Counted from the stretch's first letter, positions 1 through 6,796 are shown. The stretch is DNA of 8,886 bases from GCA-2708415 sp964351905 (GCA_964351905.1 CAYGPG010000045.1:1-8886); one strand, 5' to 3'. The notes: generated from the letters alone by a model not told the origin. Program-made: numbers and translations.

Positions 1-520
1 CGTGCGCCGGCGCACGGCGTATCTTTCAGACGATTATTGGACATCATAGGCTTGAAGGGCGCCCGATTGTCTATATTGATGAAAGTGGCTTTGCGCATGA
101 CATGCCGCGTACCCATGGCTATGCACCTGTAGGCACAAGATGTCATGGTACACAAGATTGGCATGCAAGGGGGCGAACAAATGCCATTGGCGCATTAATC
201 GACAAAGCGTTGCTCACCGTCGGGCTGTTTAAAACAAACGTAAATGCAGATGTCTTTACCGCATGGCTCAAACAAGATTTGATCCCGAAGCTGCCAGACA
301 ATGCTGTGCTGGTGATGGATAATGCGACCTTCCACAAAAGAAGCGATACGCTCAAAGCCATTCATGATGCCGGACACACCGCGCTCTTCTTGCCCCCTTA
401 CTCTCCAGACCTCAACCCCATTGAACAAAAATGGGCACAAGCCAAAGCCTTAAGGCGGAAAATGAAATGCAATATCCATCAACTCTTTCAAATTGAATCA
501 TTGTTATTTGGATAGGCTAT
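1..520 (+). mobile_element. IS630-family insertion sequence, right part only
   Basis: The element carries an IS630-type DDE transposase gene and runs off the left edge of the window, so its left inverted repeat cannot be seen. The right end is placed near 515-520. The transposase stop codon lies at 513-515, and the next recognisable coding sequence, the 3' end of frmA, resumes at 521. IS630 elements insert at TA and duplicate it, and the sequence CTATATG at 517-523 offers such a TA at the junction. The exact end is inferred, because no second terminal repeat is available for comparison. The element has separated the frmA remnant from the rest of its gene. Confidence 0.75.
3..515 (+). CDS. IS630 family transposase, catalytic domain (5' partial)
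   Basis: This is the catalytic part of an IS630/Tc1-mariner superfamily transposase, which cuts and joins DNA at TA dinucleotides. The reading frame is open from base 3, so the N-terminal part, including the DNA-binding helix-turn-helix, lies off the window. An internal ATG at 102 is not the true start. All three catalytic acidic residues are visible: Asp in YIDESGF (78-80), Asp in VMDNATFHK (318-320), and Glu in the LPPYSPDLNPIEQKW block (423-425). The second Asp and the Glu are separated by 34 residues, the DD34E spacing typical of IS630. The C-terminus ends shortly after the usual QAKALRRK stretch, so the 3' end looks complete. Base composition is more GC-rich than the secretion genes downstream. 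Some family members express this domain from a second frame by frameshifting, which cannot be judged here. Confidence 0.9.
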   Translation, partial: CAGARRIFQTIIGHHRLEGRPIVYIDESGFAHDMPRTHGYAPVGTRCHGTQDWHARGRTNAIGALIDKALLTVGLFKTNVNADVFTAWLKQDLIPKLPDNAVLVMDNATFHKRSDTLKAIHDAGHTALFLPPYSPDLNPIEQKWAQAKALRRKMKCNIHQLFQIESLLFG

Positions 521-820
521 ATGCGTCAAGCTCTCGAATGCTGTCATAAAGGCTGGGGAGAGAGCATTATTATAGGTGTTGCAGGCGATCAAGAGATCTC
601 CACAAGGCCTTTTCAGCTTGTGACCGGGCGTGTTTGGCGGGGTTCTGCATTTGGCGGTGCGCGCGGACGAACGGATGTCCCTAAAATCGTTGATTGGTAT
701 ATGGATGGTAAGCTTAATATTGATGATCTGATCACGCATAAAATGCCGCTGAGTGAAATTAACACTGCTTTTGACTTGATGCACAAAGGCGAAAGTATTC
801 GCAGTATTGTTGAGTTTTAA
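521..820 (+). pseudogene. frmA: S-(hydroxymethyl)glutathione dehydrogenase (class III alcohol dehydrogenase), C-terminal remnant
   Basis: The 99 codons match the C-terminal end of FrmA/AdhC, the zinc- and NAD-dependent enzyme that oxidises S-hydroxymethylglutathione to S-formylglutathione. Family-typical stretches are present: the HKGWGE segment, EISTRPFQLVTGRVW, GSAFGG, and the closing FDLMHKG-SIRS. The full enzyme is about 370 residues, so roughly 270 residues, including the catalytic zinc ligands and most of the nucleotide-binding fold, are missing upstream, where the IS630 transposase lies instead. The ATG at 521 is an internal Met of the original gene and not a real start. In the same frame, the codons just upstream (497-520) do not continue the protein well and a stop lies at 494-496. 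The gene ends 5 bases before fghA, the usual formaldehyde-operon arrangement. The remnant cannot be catalytic. Confidence 0.9.
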
Positions 821-825
821 AAAAT

Positions 826-1665
826 ATGAGCATAGAACTTTTAATATCATACAACTGCCACGGCGGTTCACTCGGCTATTATCGCCACGACAGTGAGCAA
901 ACAAAGACGCAGATGCGTTTTACAATGTTTACGCCACCAGATGAAACGCGCCGTAGTTCGTGCCTTATTTTTTTAGCTGGATTAACTTGTACAGAAGAAA
1001 ATTTTACAACTAAAGCCAATGCTTATAAAAAAGCCGCGAAATCAGGGCTTCACATTCTCGCGCCCGACACCTCTCCGCGTGGTAATGGCGTAACTGATGA
1101 TGATAGCCCTGATTTAGGGCAAGGAGCAGGCTTTTACATTGATGCTTTAAAAGCACCATGGGACAAGAATTTTCGGATGGAAAGTTACATTATGCATGAA
1201 CTGCTTCCTATGTGCGCCTCTCACTTTAAATTAGACAAAAAAGAAATCGGAATTACAGGATATTCAATGGGTGGGCACGGCGCATTGACACTTTACCTTA
1301 AACACCCTGAATCATTAAAAACATGTTCCGCTTTTTCACCTATTGTGGCCCCCAGCCAAGTTCCATGGGGACAAAAAGCGTTTCAAAATTATTTGGGAGA
1401 AAACAAACAAGAATGGTTAAAGCATGATGCCACAGCTCTTGTAAAACACTCCAAATCAAAGGCGCCAATACTAATTGATCAGGGGTTAAAGGATGAGTTT
1501 TTAGATTCTTAGCTTAAACCCAAGCTGTTTGAAATCGCTTGCCAAGAAGCCAACCAACCACTCAGCCTACGTTATCACGACGGCTACGATCACAGTTATT
1601 TTTTTATACAAAGCTTTATGGAAGACCACATTGATTGGCATTCAAAGCACCTAGCAAGTTTTTGA
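826..1665 (+). pseudogene. fghA: S-formylglutathione hydrolase with in-frame amber stop
   Basis: This is an esterase D family alpha/beta hydrolase that would hydrolyse S-formylglutathione to formate and glutathione, the step after FrmA. The first 228 codons hold the family features: LAGLTCTEENF, SPRGNGV followed by the DLGQGAGFY block, and the nucleophile elbow GYSMGGHGA with Ser147. The acidic DEFL motif follows at about residues 223-226. A TAG at 1510-1512 replaces what is normally Gln in the DxQLKP context, a one-base CAG-to-TAG change. The same frame then continues without a break for 50 more codons to TGA at 1663-1665 and contains YDHSY with the catalytic His256. With the stop read through, the length would be 279 residues, normal for the family. 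The product ending at the amber codon lacks His and should be inactive. No strong ribosome-binding site precedes the ATG, so it was probably coupled to frmA translation. Confidence 0.92.
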
Positions 1666-1681
1666 GTATTTTCATACTCAA
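1662..1681. terminator. Hairpin between convergent genes, possible terminator
   Basis: TTGAGTAT at 1662-1669 and ATACTCAA at 1674-1681 form a perfect 8-base-pair stem with a TTTC loop. It overlaps the fghA stop codon and sits just before the stop codon of the convergent Cys-rich gene at 1692. That position fits a shared bidirectional terminator. The stem is AT-rich and neither side has a clean T-run after it (TCTTAT on the plus strand), so it is weak by intrinsic-terminator standards. Confidence 0.4.
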
Positions 1682-1691
1682 TCTTATCGCT

Positions 1692-2162
1692 CTATTGGTA
1701 AAAATATTGTCCCAGATACTCTCCATTAACCCACATTTTCACGAAACTAGGCTTTGGCCGGATTACTGCTTGGTAATTTTCGCACCTATTGTAGCTATTT
1801 TCTTGATATTGTTGCGGAGCGCATTGAGTTCGATAGCATAATCCCTGTGTAGCTCGATATCCTTGCCGTTTCTCTCTTAATACATAACCATCATCACAAG
1901 GCTCAAAACGCTCATACCCCACCTGATAATGCCCATCAATTCGCTCACCATTTGGCCCTGTAGTGCATGACGATAATTTTGGCAAAGGATCTCTACCCTT
2001 TTTAATACGTTTTTTAAATTCGCTGTATGCCCCGCCGCACCCTGATGGGAATCCACCCGGCAAACAAATCCAAATAGCACAAGCGTCTTGACTAGAGGCT
2101 GTGGCAGTTTTGCTGGGAGAGAATAACAACATAGTCATCAACATTAGAACGAACACTCTCAT
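1692..2162 (-). CDS. Secreted cysteine-rich protein of unknown function, linked to conjugation genes
   Basis: This 156-residue protein starts with a hydrophobic signal peptide (about residues 1-22, likely cut near the TATA-SSQ stretch) and should be exported to the periplasm or surface. The mature part has eight cysteines, at residues 28, 33, 42, 66, 89, 109, 114 and 127, and none lies in the signal. This even number suits up to four disulfides. An ACAIWICLPGGFPSGCG block is followed by a basic stretch and PLPKLSSC. I have a vague memory of similar blocks in proteins annotated as conjugal transfer proteins beside secretion operons, but I cannot confirm it. The ATG at 2162 overlaps the stop codon of the XRE regulator upstream (ATGA), and AAGGAG lies 11 bases before it, so the two genes are probably cotranscribed and coupled. 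The function is not known. A role in mating-pair or envelope interaction is only an inference from location and export. Confidence 0.8.
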   Translation of the reverse strand: MRVFVLMLMTMLLFSPSKTATASSQDACAIWICLPGGFPSGCGGAYSEFKKRIKKGRDPLPKLSSCTTGPNGERIDGHYQVGYERFEPCDDGYVLREKRQGYRATQGLCYRTQCAPQQYQENSYNRCENYQAVIRPKPSFVKMWVNGEYLGQYFYQ

Positions 2163-2557
2163 TTTTTCTTATTCTCCTTGTTTGGAAATGAACTTTGAAA
2201 CTGTTGTGAAAACTGGCGCAGTTTTCGAATTAACGCTAAAAATTCAACCCTAATGTCCTTTGGAACACTATAAAATTCGCTTACAAGTTGAAGCAATTCT
2301 GCATCTTCTGTGTTAAACGGCGCCAATTTTTCGATGAAAAAATAATTGATGGAAACACCTAAAACATCCGCACAATCTTTAAGTCTTTCTGCCGATAGCT
2401 TATTTTCGCCAGTTTCGTATTTATGAATTTGTTGTGCTCTTACACCGAGTAGATCGCCTAATTCGCCCTGCGACAGCCTCCTGTTTTGTCTTAAAAAGCT
2501 TAATTTTTTGCCTAAATTAACATTAAAGTCTAATTGATCGTTTCCAGCTTGCTGCAT
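2159..2557 (-). CDS. XRE-family helix-turn-helix transcriptional regulator
   Basis: This 132-residue protein has a Cro/C1-type DNA-binding domain at about residues 15-74: GKKLSFLRQNRRLSQGELGDLLGV, then QQIHKYETGENKLS, then LGVSINYFF. The remaining C-terminal half is helical and charged, ends in a lysine-rich tail, and probably mediates dimerisation. The domain is typical of phage-type and plasmid-type repressors. A TTG at 2587 would add ten residues, but the ATG at 2557 has AAGAAGGG about 7 bases upstream and is the better start. The gene faces away from the virB operon across a 264-base control region and overlaps the Cys-rich secreted gene downstream by ATGA. Its orientation suggests it represses itself and the secretion operon. 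That is inferred from arrangement only. Confidence 0.88.
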   Translation of the reverse strand: MQQAGNDQLDFNVNLGKKLSFLRQNRRLSQGELGDLLGVRAQQIHKYETGENKLSAERLKDCADVLGVSINYFFIEKLAPFNTEDAELLQLVSEFYSVPKDIRVEFLALIRKLRQFSQQFQSSFPNKENKKK

Positions 2558-2619
2558 TTTATATCCCTTCTTTTGGTTCGCAAGCACAAGCCAAAGTTTT
2601 CAATCTCGCTACTTCATAG

Positions 2620-2657
2620 GCACATATCCCTAAAATTAGGCTGACAAGGACATGTGC
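2620..2657. repeat. Inverted repeat GCACAT / ATGTGC in the regulator's upstream region
   Basis: GCACAT at 2620-2625 is matched by ATGTGC at 2652-2657, six-base arms 32 bases apart from start to start (about three helical turns). It encloses the CCTAA-AA-TTAGG dyad. The arms are short enough that chance pairing is possible in a region of this size. A role as a protein-binding site is only a suggestion. Confidence 0.25.
2629..2640. promoter_or_regulatory. Candidate operator dyad CCTAA-AA-TTAGG
   Basis: A near-perfect 12-base dyad, CCTAA (2629-2633) and TTAGG (2636-2640) around two A's, lies 72 bases before the regulator's start codon. Compact dyads of this size are typical Cro/C1-type binding sites. 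The same CCTA/TAGG half-sites recur at 2710-2732, nearer the virB operon. Binding by the XRE protein is inferred. Confidence 0.4.
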
Positions 2658-2696
2658 GAGTTAATGATGAGATTATGATCGGGAATATCTGCTCAC

Positions 2697-2725
2697 ATAA
2701 CAGGATTCAACCTATTGCGTATAAG
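2697..2725 (+). promoter_or_regulatory. Candidate promoter for the virB operon
   Basis: ATAACA (2697-2702, four of six matches to the -35 consensus) is spaced 17 bases from TATAAG (2720-2725, five of six to the -10 consensus). Transcripts would start near 2732 and carry a leader of about 90 bases. A weaker second candidate has TTGAAA at 2760-2765 with a poor -10 near 2783-2790. The chosen -10 lies inside the ACCTA/TAGGT inverted repeat, so a bound repressor could block it. Confidence 0.35.
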
Positions 2726-2732
2726 TTTAGGT
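2710..2732. promoter_or_regulatory. Candidate operator with ACCTA / TAGGT arms
   Basis: ACCTA (2710-2714) and TAGGT (2728-2732) are inverted and 13 bases apart, and they flank the candidate -10 box TATAAG. The arms repeat the CCTA/TAGG half-site of the dyad at 2629-2640, and TTAGG occurs in both. This would place one site near each divergent promoter. The arms are short, so the call rests on recurrence and position rather than length. Confidence 0.3.
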
Positions 2733-2760
2733 CATTTTTAAACTGTGAGGTGAAAGCCCT

Positions 2761-2808
2761 TGAAATTGCAGAGATTTGCTCTTTTATGAGAGAAAATAAC
2801 CAATTTCA
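2761..2808 (+). promoter_or_regulatory. Structured leader before virB2
   Basis: TGAAATTG (2761-2768) and CAATTTCA (2801-2808) are perfect 8-base inverted arms. The second ends two bases before the GAGGGAG ribosome-binding site of virB2 (2811-2817). Inside the loop lie AGAG (2770-2773), CTCT (2779-2782) and AGAG (2789-2792), so CTCT can pair with either flank, giving two alternative short hairpins. The structure could tune access to the ribosome-binding site, or the arms could be a DNA operator. A chance occurrence is not excluded. Confidence 0.35.
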
Positions 2809-2821
2809 GTGAGGGAGTTAC

Positions 2822-3112
2822 ATGCGCAGCACACATCTATTATTTATCATCCTTGCACTGATACTAATTTCAATTCCTGAAACCGCACATGCTCAAGCAT
2901 TATTTGATTCAGGTACAAATTTCCTAACGGCTCTTCAGAACCTTCTCACAAACACTTGGGCACGTATCATCGCCATTATCGCGGTTATTGGCCTTGGGAT
3001 ACTCTGGATGACAGGCAGATTAGCATGGGGTGTGGCCGCATCAATAATTGGCGGCATTATCCTTGTATTTGGCGCGCCTGCTATTGTTGATAGCATTGCT
3101 GGCTCATTATAG
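2822..3112 (+). CDS. virB2: VirB2/TrbC-type major pilin of a type IV secretion system
   Basis: VirB2 pilins are the subunits of the conjugative pilus. This 96-residue protein has a long signal peptide ending at AHA-QA (about residue 24), leaving a 72-residue mature pilin. Two hydrophobic segments follow, at about residues 47-63 and 68-89, with a short basic turn (TGR) between them, the standard VirB2/TrbC hairpin. The start is an ATG preceded by GAGGGAG at 2811-2817, one of the strongest ribosome-binding sites in the window and suitable for a highly made pilin. It is the first gene of the operon. No lytic transglycosylase (VirB1) is found upstream in this window. The stop codon is TAG. Confidence 0.9.
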   Translation: MRSTHLLFIILALILISIPETAHAQALFDSGTNFLTALQNLLTNTWARIIAIIAVIGLGILWMTGRLAWGVAASIIGGIILVFGAPAIVDSIAGSL

Positions 3113-3123
3113 AGAGCTGATAA

Positions 3124-3432
3124 ATGAGCTATAATAATGAAATAGATTATGACCCTTTATTTGTTGGTATGACCAGACCCCCAATAGTCATGGGCGTACC
3201 AATGGAATTCTTCGGGATCAACTTCATTATTTTTGGAATTGGAATGATTGCCTTTGCATCACTGTCAGCAAAGGCTCTTTTCGTTTTACTGGTTTGTTTG
3301 CCTCTTCACGTTTTTGGATATATCGCGACTGAAAAAGAGCCGCACTGGATGAGCATTTATTTAACCAAATTGACAAAATGCGGACCAATACAAAACAGAG
3401 GCTTTTGGAAGTCCAATAGCTATAAACCATGA
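3124..3432 (+). CDS. virB3: VirB3 inner-membrane protein of the type IV secretion system
   Basis: VirB3 is a small inner-membrane protein that works with the VirB4 ATPase in pilus assembly. This protein has 102 residues, with the family's N-terminal LFVGMTRPP motif at about residues 12-20 and two membrane segments at about 29-47 and 52-69, followed by a short charged cytoplasmic tail. The start ATG follows AGAGAG and lies 11 bases after the virB2 stop. It ends 16 bases before virB4, in the canonical B2-B3-B4 order. Length and motif agree with the family. Confidence 0.92.
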   Translation: MSYNNEIDYDPLFVGMTRPPIVMGVPMEFFGINFIIFGIGMIAFASLSAKALFVLLVCLPLHVFGYIATEKEPHWMSIYLTKLTKCGPIQNRGFWKSNSYKP

Positions 3433-3448
3433 GGATAGAAATTTTAAA

Positions 3449-5854
3449 GTGTTACGAGCTGCAAGAAAAAAAGATACGCAACTTGGAAGGATCGCAGAGC
3501 GTGAAGTAAAAGCTGCGAGCTTTATTCCCTATTCGCGGCATTTTGACGACACTACCCTCAAAACAAAAGCTGGATATCTTCTTAAAGTCATTAAGATAGA
3601 AGGACTCCCCTTCGAAACTGCCGATCAGACAGACCTCAACACCCGTAAAAATATCAGAGCGACTTTGCTCAGAGGTATCAGCAATTCTCGCTTTGCCGTT
3701 TATCACCATACAATACGAAGGCGTGTAAATGATAAATTGCCGGGATTATTTGAGAACGACTGGTGCAGAAAACTTGACAACGAATATCAAGAAAAGCTCT
3801 CTCAAAAAAATATGTTTGTGAACGAGCAATTTATTACAATCGTTCGTCGCCCTCCCCAAAGTAAAATCGGCATCATGGCCAACATCAGCGGGACTTTATT
3901 CTCATCAGTTGATCGCTCTGCAAGGCAACAAAAAGATATAGAAAACTTACGCGCTATCAATGAGGCCGTAAATAATATTTTATCAACTTTAGAGCCATAC
4001 AAACCAAGGGTTTTGAAGGTTTATGATACAGAAAATGGTTCATTTTCCGAACCGCTTTCATTCCTGTCTTATTTGGTAAATTTAGAAAATAAGCCCATTC
4101 GCCTTCCAGCTTGTTCTATTGCCGATTACTTACCAGAAAAAAGATTGTCATTTGGTAGAGAAACTTTTGAGTTACGCGGGGCGGCTTTTAGTGATGTAAA
4201 GCTCGGCGCAGTCATGTCAGTGAAGGAATATGATAATGCAACAGGTCCGGGGATGTTGGATTCATTCCTCCGCCTGCCCCATGAATTTATTCTTACTCAA
4301 TCTTTCGGGTTTGTTGATCGTCAGACTTCTTTAAGTGCTATGAATGAAGCAGAAAGAAAGATGATCGCTTCTGAACAAGGGGCAGAAAGCCTAATTGTTG
4401 ATATTCAAGAAGCCAAAAATGATCTTTCTTCCGGCAAGTCTTCATTTGGCGAACATCACATTTCTCTTACTGTGTTTGCAGATAATAAAGATCAATTAGA
4501 TAAGTCTATAAGCGACTCTTTGAGCGCCTTTACCAACCTTGGCTTAATATGCGTGCGCGAAGATGTAAATTTAGAACCTGCATTTTGGGCAAATTTACCA
4601 GCTAACTTTAACTACATTTCAAGACGATCACTGATATCCAATCGTAACTTTGCAAGTTTTGCTAGTCTTCACACCTTCCCTGCTGGTAGCAAACAAGACA
4701 ATCATTGGGGTTCGGCCATTACAAGGCTAGAGACAACCTCTGGCACGCCATATTGGTTCAACTTTCATGAGCGTGATGTCGGGAATTTCACAGTTATTGG
4801 GCCGACAGGAACGGGGAAGACAGTTTTGCTTACGTTTCTAATGGCACAAGCTCAACGCCTCAAACCGCGATCTATATATTTTGATAAAGACCGTGGAGCG
4901 GAGATTTTTATTCGCGCTATTGGCGGTGAATACACTGTAGTAAGCCCCGGTAAGCCTACAGGATTAAATCCGCTTCAACTTGAAGATACACCCAAAAACA
5001 GAGGTTTTTTGAGAGATTGGCTTCAGCTGCTTGTGTCAGATGATAATCATCAACGCTTAACATCTAAGGAAGTTGATATTATTTCGGATGCTGTTAATGC
5101 AAATTTTGAAGCCCCGCCAGAAAATAGGCGGCTTCGCTATATTGCAGAACTTCTGGCAGGTTATGGTGCAGAACAAGGCTCATCACTTGGAGAAAAAATC
5201 GCAAAATGGCACTCCAAGGGCGAGCGCGCATGGCTTTTTGATAATGAACAAGACACCCTTGCCTTGGATAACAGCACTATCGGTTTTGATTTAACTTCAA
5301 TCTTGGATGATAAAATTAGCCGCGCTCCTTGGCTTCTTTATGTATTCCATAGAATTGATGAGCTTCTGAACGGTGAAAAAACAATCATCATGCTCGATGA
5401 AGGTTGGAAAATGCTTGATGATCCAGTCTTTACCTCACGCATAAAAGATTGGATGAAAACCATACGTAAACAAAACGGAATTCTCGGTTTTGCTACTCAA
5501 TCTGTAAGGGATGCCATCAATTCAGAGGTAGGCGATACGATTATCGAACAATCATTCACGCAAATTTTTCTACCCAATAACAAGGCATCAGAAGAAGATT
5601 ACTGCAAAGGCTTTGGGCTTACACAGCAGGAACTCATGATTATTCGTGAGCTAACACCGGAATCAAGATGTTTTCTCATTAAGCATGGCACAGATTCAGT
5701 GATAGCCAAGCTGGATTTAAGCAATATGGATGATTTTATTGCGGTTCTCTCAGGACGAACAGAAACCGTAAAACTTCTCGAAGAAATTATGAAAGAAAAA
5801 GGCAAATCTCCTGAAGATTGGCTCGACACATTTTTATTAAGGAGAAAACAATGA
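3449..5854 (+). CDS. virB4: VirB4 ATPase of the type IV secretion system
   Basis: VirB4 is the largest and most conserved secretion ATPase. It sits at the inner membrane and drives pilus biogenesis and substrate transfer. The 801-residue length is normal. The N-terminal half is the CagE/TrbE-type VirB4 domain. The C-terminal half is the RecA-like motor with Walker A GPTGTGKT at residues 451-458, Walker B IIMLDEGWKM with Asp650 and Glu651, and a FATQS motif shortly after. The start is a GTG at 3449, as no ATG or TTG is available upstream in frame after the VirB3 stop. GAGGAT at 3431-3436 is a rather distant ribosome-binding site. The last codon and stop overlap the ATG of virB5 (ATGA, 5851-5854). 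All catalytic motifs look intact, so the protein should be active. Confidence 0.97.
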   Translation: MLRAARKKDTQLGRIAEREVKAASFIPYSRHFDDTTLKTKAGYLLKVIKIEGLPFETADQTDLNTRKNIRATLLRGISNSRFAVYHHTIRRRVNDKLPGLFENDWCRKLDNEYQEKLSQKNMFVNEQFITIVRRPPQSKIGIMANISGTLFSSVDRSARQQKDIENLRAINEAVNNILSTLEPYKPRVLKVYDTENGSFSEPLSFLSYLVNLENKPIRLPACSIADYLPEKRLSFGRETFELRGAAFSDVKLGAVMSVKEYDNATGPGMLDSFLRLPHEFILTQSFGFVDRQTSLSAMNEAERKMIASEQGAESLIVDIQEAKNDLSSGKSSFGEHHISLTVFADNKDQLDKSISDSLSAFTNLGLICVREDVNLEPAFWANLPANFNYISRRSLISNRNFASFASLHTFPAGSKQDNHWGSAITRLETTSGTPYWFNFHERDVGNFTVIGPTGTGKTVLLTFLMAQAQRLKPRSIYFDKDRGAEIFIRAIGGEYTVVSPGKPTGLNPLQLEDTPKNRGFLRDWLQLLVSDDNHQRLTSKEVDIISDAVNANFEAPPENRRLRYIAELLAGYGAEQGSSLGEKIAKWHSKGERAWLFDNEQDTLALDNSTIGFDLTSILDDKISRAPWLLYVFHRIDELLNGEKTIIMLDEGWKMLDDPVFTSRIKDWMKTIRKQNGILGFATQSVRDAINSEVGDTIIEQSFTQIFLPNNKASEEDYCKGFGLTQQELMIIRELTPESRCFLIKHGTDSVIAKLDLSNMDDFIAVLSGRTETVKLLEEIMKEKGKSPEDWLDTFLLRRKQ

Positions 5855-6600
5855 AAATTCTTAATCTCGTTATACTTTCAGCTGCGATCATATTTTTACA
5901 AAGCGCTGATGCAAAGGCCCAGGGCATACCAGTTTATGATGCTTCAAGCTTCGCACAGCTTATAGCCCAAATTGATGCTATGGCTGATGACTACCAAAAA
6001 CAACTTGAACAACTAGATGAAGCTGTAAGGCAATCAAACGCTATGACTGGCTCGCGCAATATGGGTGATGTTGCAAATGGTCTGTTAGAGCAACAGTTAC
6101 GCGAATATTTGCCAAACACATGGCAAGACACCATGAATATCATCAATAGCGGTAATGTTCCCAACGGTGCGCTAGGCACACAAAGCATTTATAACGACCT
6201 TTACAATGACTTCTCCCCTCTTTCGGGTGCAGATTTAATGCCTTCCGATCCGACAAGCAACGTGGCTAAAGCTATAGATCGCCGCACTGGTACAACTTAC
6301 GCAGCATTATCGGCAAGCGAACAAGCATACAATAATGTTCCCGTCAGAATGCAAACCTATAACACTTTGCTAAGCGAATTAAATAACAGCGATGATTTGA
6401 AAACATCTGTTGATTTACAAGCCAGAATTGCTGCTGAAAATGGCGTGGCCCTCAATGAATTGATGCGTCTGAACGCCATTCGTATTCAGCAAGATGCTTC
6501 TATTGATAATGAAACACTCATGAATTCAAGAAGAGCCAGTTCATTCAATGTTTACGATCCTGCTCTAGCCAGAGCAGCAATGGAATTACCCAATAACTAA
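5851..6600 (+). CDS. virB5: VirB5 minor pilin of the type IV secretion system
   Basis: VirB5 proteins are exported minor pilus components thought to sit at the pilus tip and contact target cells. The protein has 249 residues, with a signal peptide ending at AKA-QG (about residue 23). The mature part is mostly helical and Gln/Asn-rich, with a coiled-coil-like stretch of QL/EQL repeats at about 35-55. Conserved family elements include the IPVYD start of the mature chain and an AAENG segment late in the protein. The ATG at 5851 overlaps the virB4 stop and is preceded by AAGGAGA, so it is preferred over the TTG at 5818, which would prepend eleven residues and hide the signal peptide. It ends 10 bases before the first lipoprotein gene. 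Confidence 0.92.
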   Translation: MKILNLVILSAAIIFLQSADAKAQGIPVYDASSFAQLIAQIDAMADDYQKQLEQLDEAVRQSNAMTGSRNMGDVANGLLEQQLREYLPNTWQDTMNIINSGNVPNGALGTQSIYNDLYNDFSPLSGADLMPSDPTSNVAKAIDRRTGTTYAALSASEQAYNNVPVRMQTYNTLLSELNNSDDLKTSVDLQARIAAENGVALNELMRLNAIRIQQDASIDNETLMNSRRASSFNVYDPALARAAMELPNN

Positions 6601-6610
6601 GGAGAAAAAT

Positions 6611-6796
6611 ATGAAAAAATTTCTAACAATTACCTGCTTAATTTCTGCTTTAGCCCTTGGTGGGTGTGCATCTCATTACAAAGAGAAAAAAGCTCCATGT
6701 GGAAATGGCAAAACCGCCTCTTTATCCAGTAATCCCTGTGATCCACTACCCATAAATATCGCAATGACAGAAGAATGGGGTACTAGAAAATCATGA
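6611..6796 (+). CDS. Small lipoprotein in the VirB7 position
   Basis: This 61-residue protein has a type II signal peptide with the lipobox LGGC, so Cys19 would be lipidated and the protein anchored in a membrane, probably the outer one. Two more cysteines occur, at residues 30 (APCG) and 43 (NPCDPLP). Small lipoproteins in this place act as VirB7, which stabilises VirB9 in the outer-membrane core, sometimes by a disulfide. Size, position in the operon and extra cysteines fit VirB7, but the sequence has no diagnostic motif, so no symbol is given. AAGGAG precedes the ATG. The end overlaps the next gene by ATGA (6793-6796). Confidence 0.82.
   Translation: MKKFLTITCLISALALGGCASHYKEKKAPCGNGKTASLSSNPCDPLPINIAMTEEWGTRKS

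Noticed and set aside
488..904. Minus-strand reading frame across the frmA remnant
   Set aside because: The plus strand encodes clear FrmA and FghA sequence here, and the antisense product shows no recognisable feature.
1510..1512. TAG read as an amino acid by a recoded genetic code
   Set aside because: TAG is used as the normal stop in the transposase, virB2 and the Cys-rich gene, so genome-wide reassignment is unlikely. A point mutation is simpler.
1635..1841. Hydrophobic plus-strand reading frame
   Set aside because: It overlaps the 3' end of fghA and the antisense Cys-rich gene, has no ribosome-binding site, and its hydrophobicity is a by-product of the opposite strand.
2558..2587. TTG start at 2587 for the XRE regulator
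   Set aside because: The ATG at 2557 has AAGAAGGG at good spacing, and the ten extra residues lie outside the DNA-binding domain.
5818..5850. TTG start eleven codons upstream for virB5
   Set aside because: The added residues are polar and would bury the signal peptide, while the ATG at 5851 has a strong ribosome-binding site and overlaps the virB4 stop.
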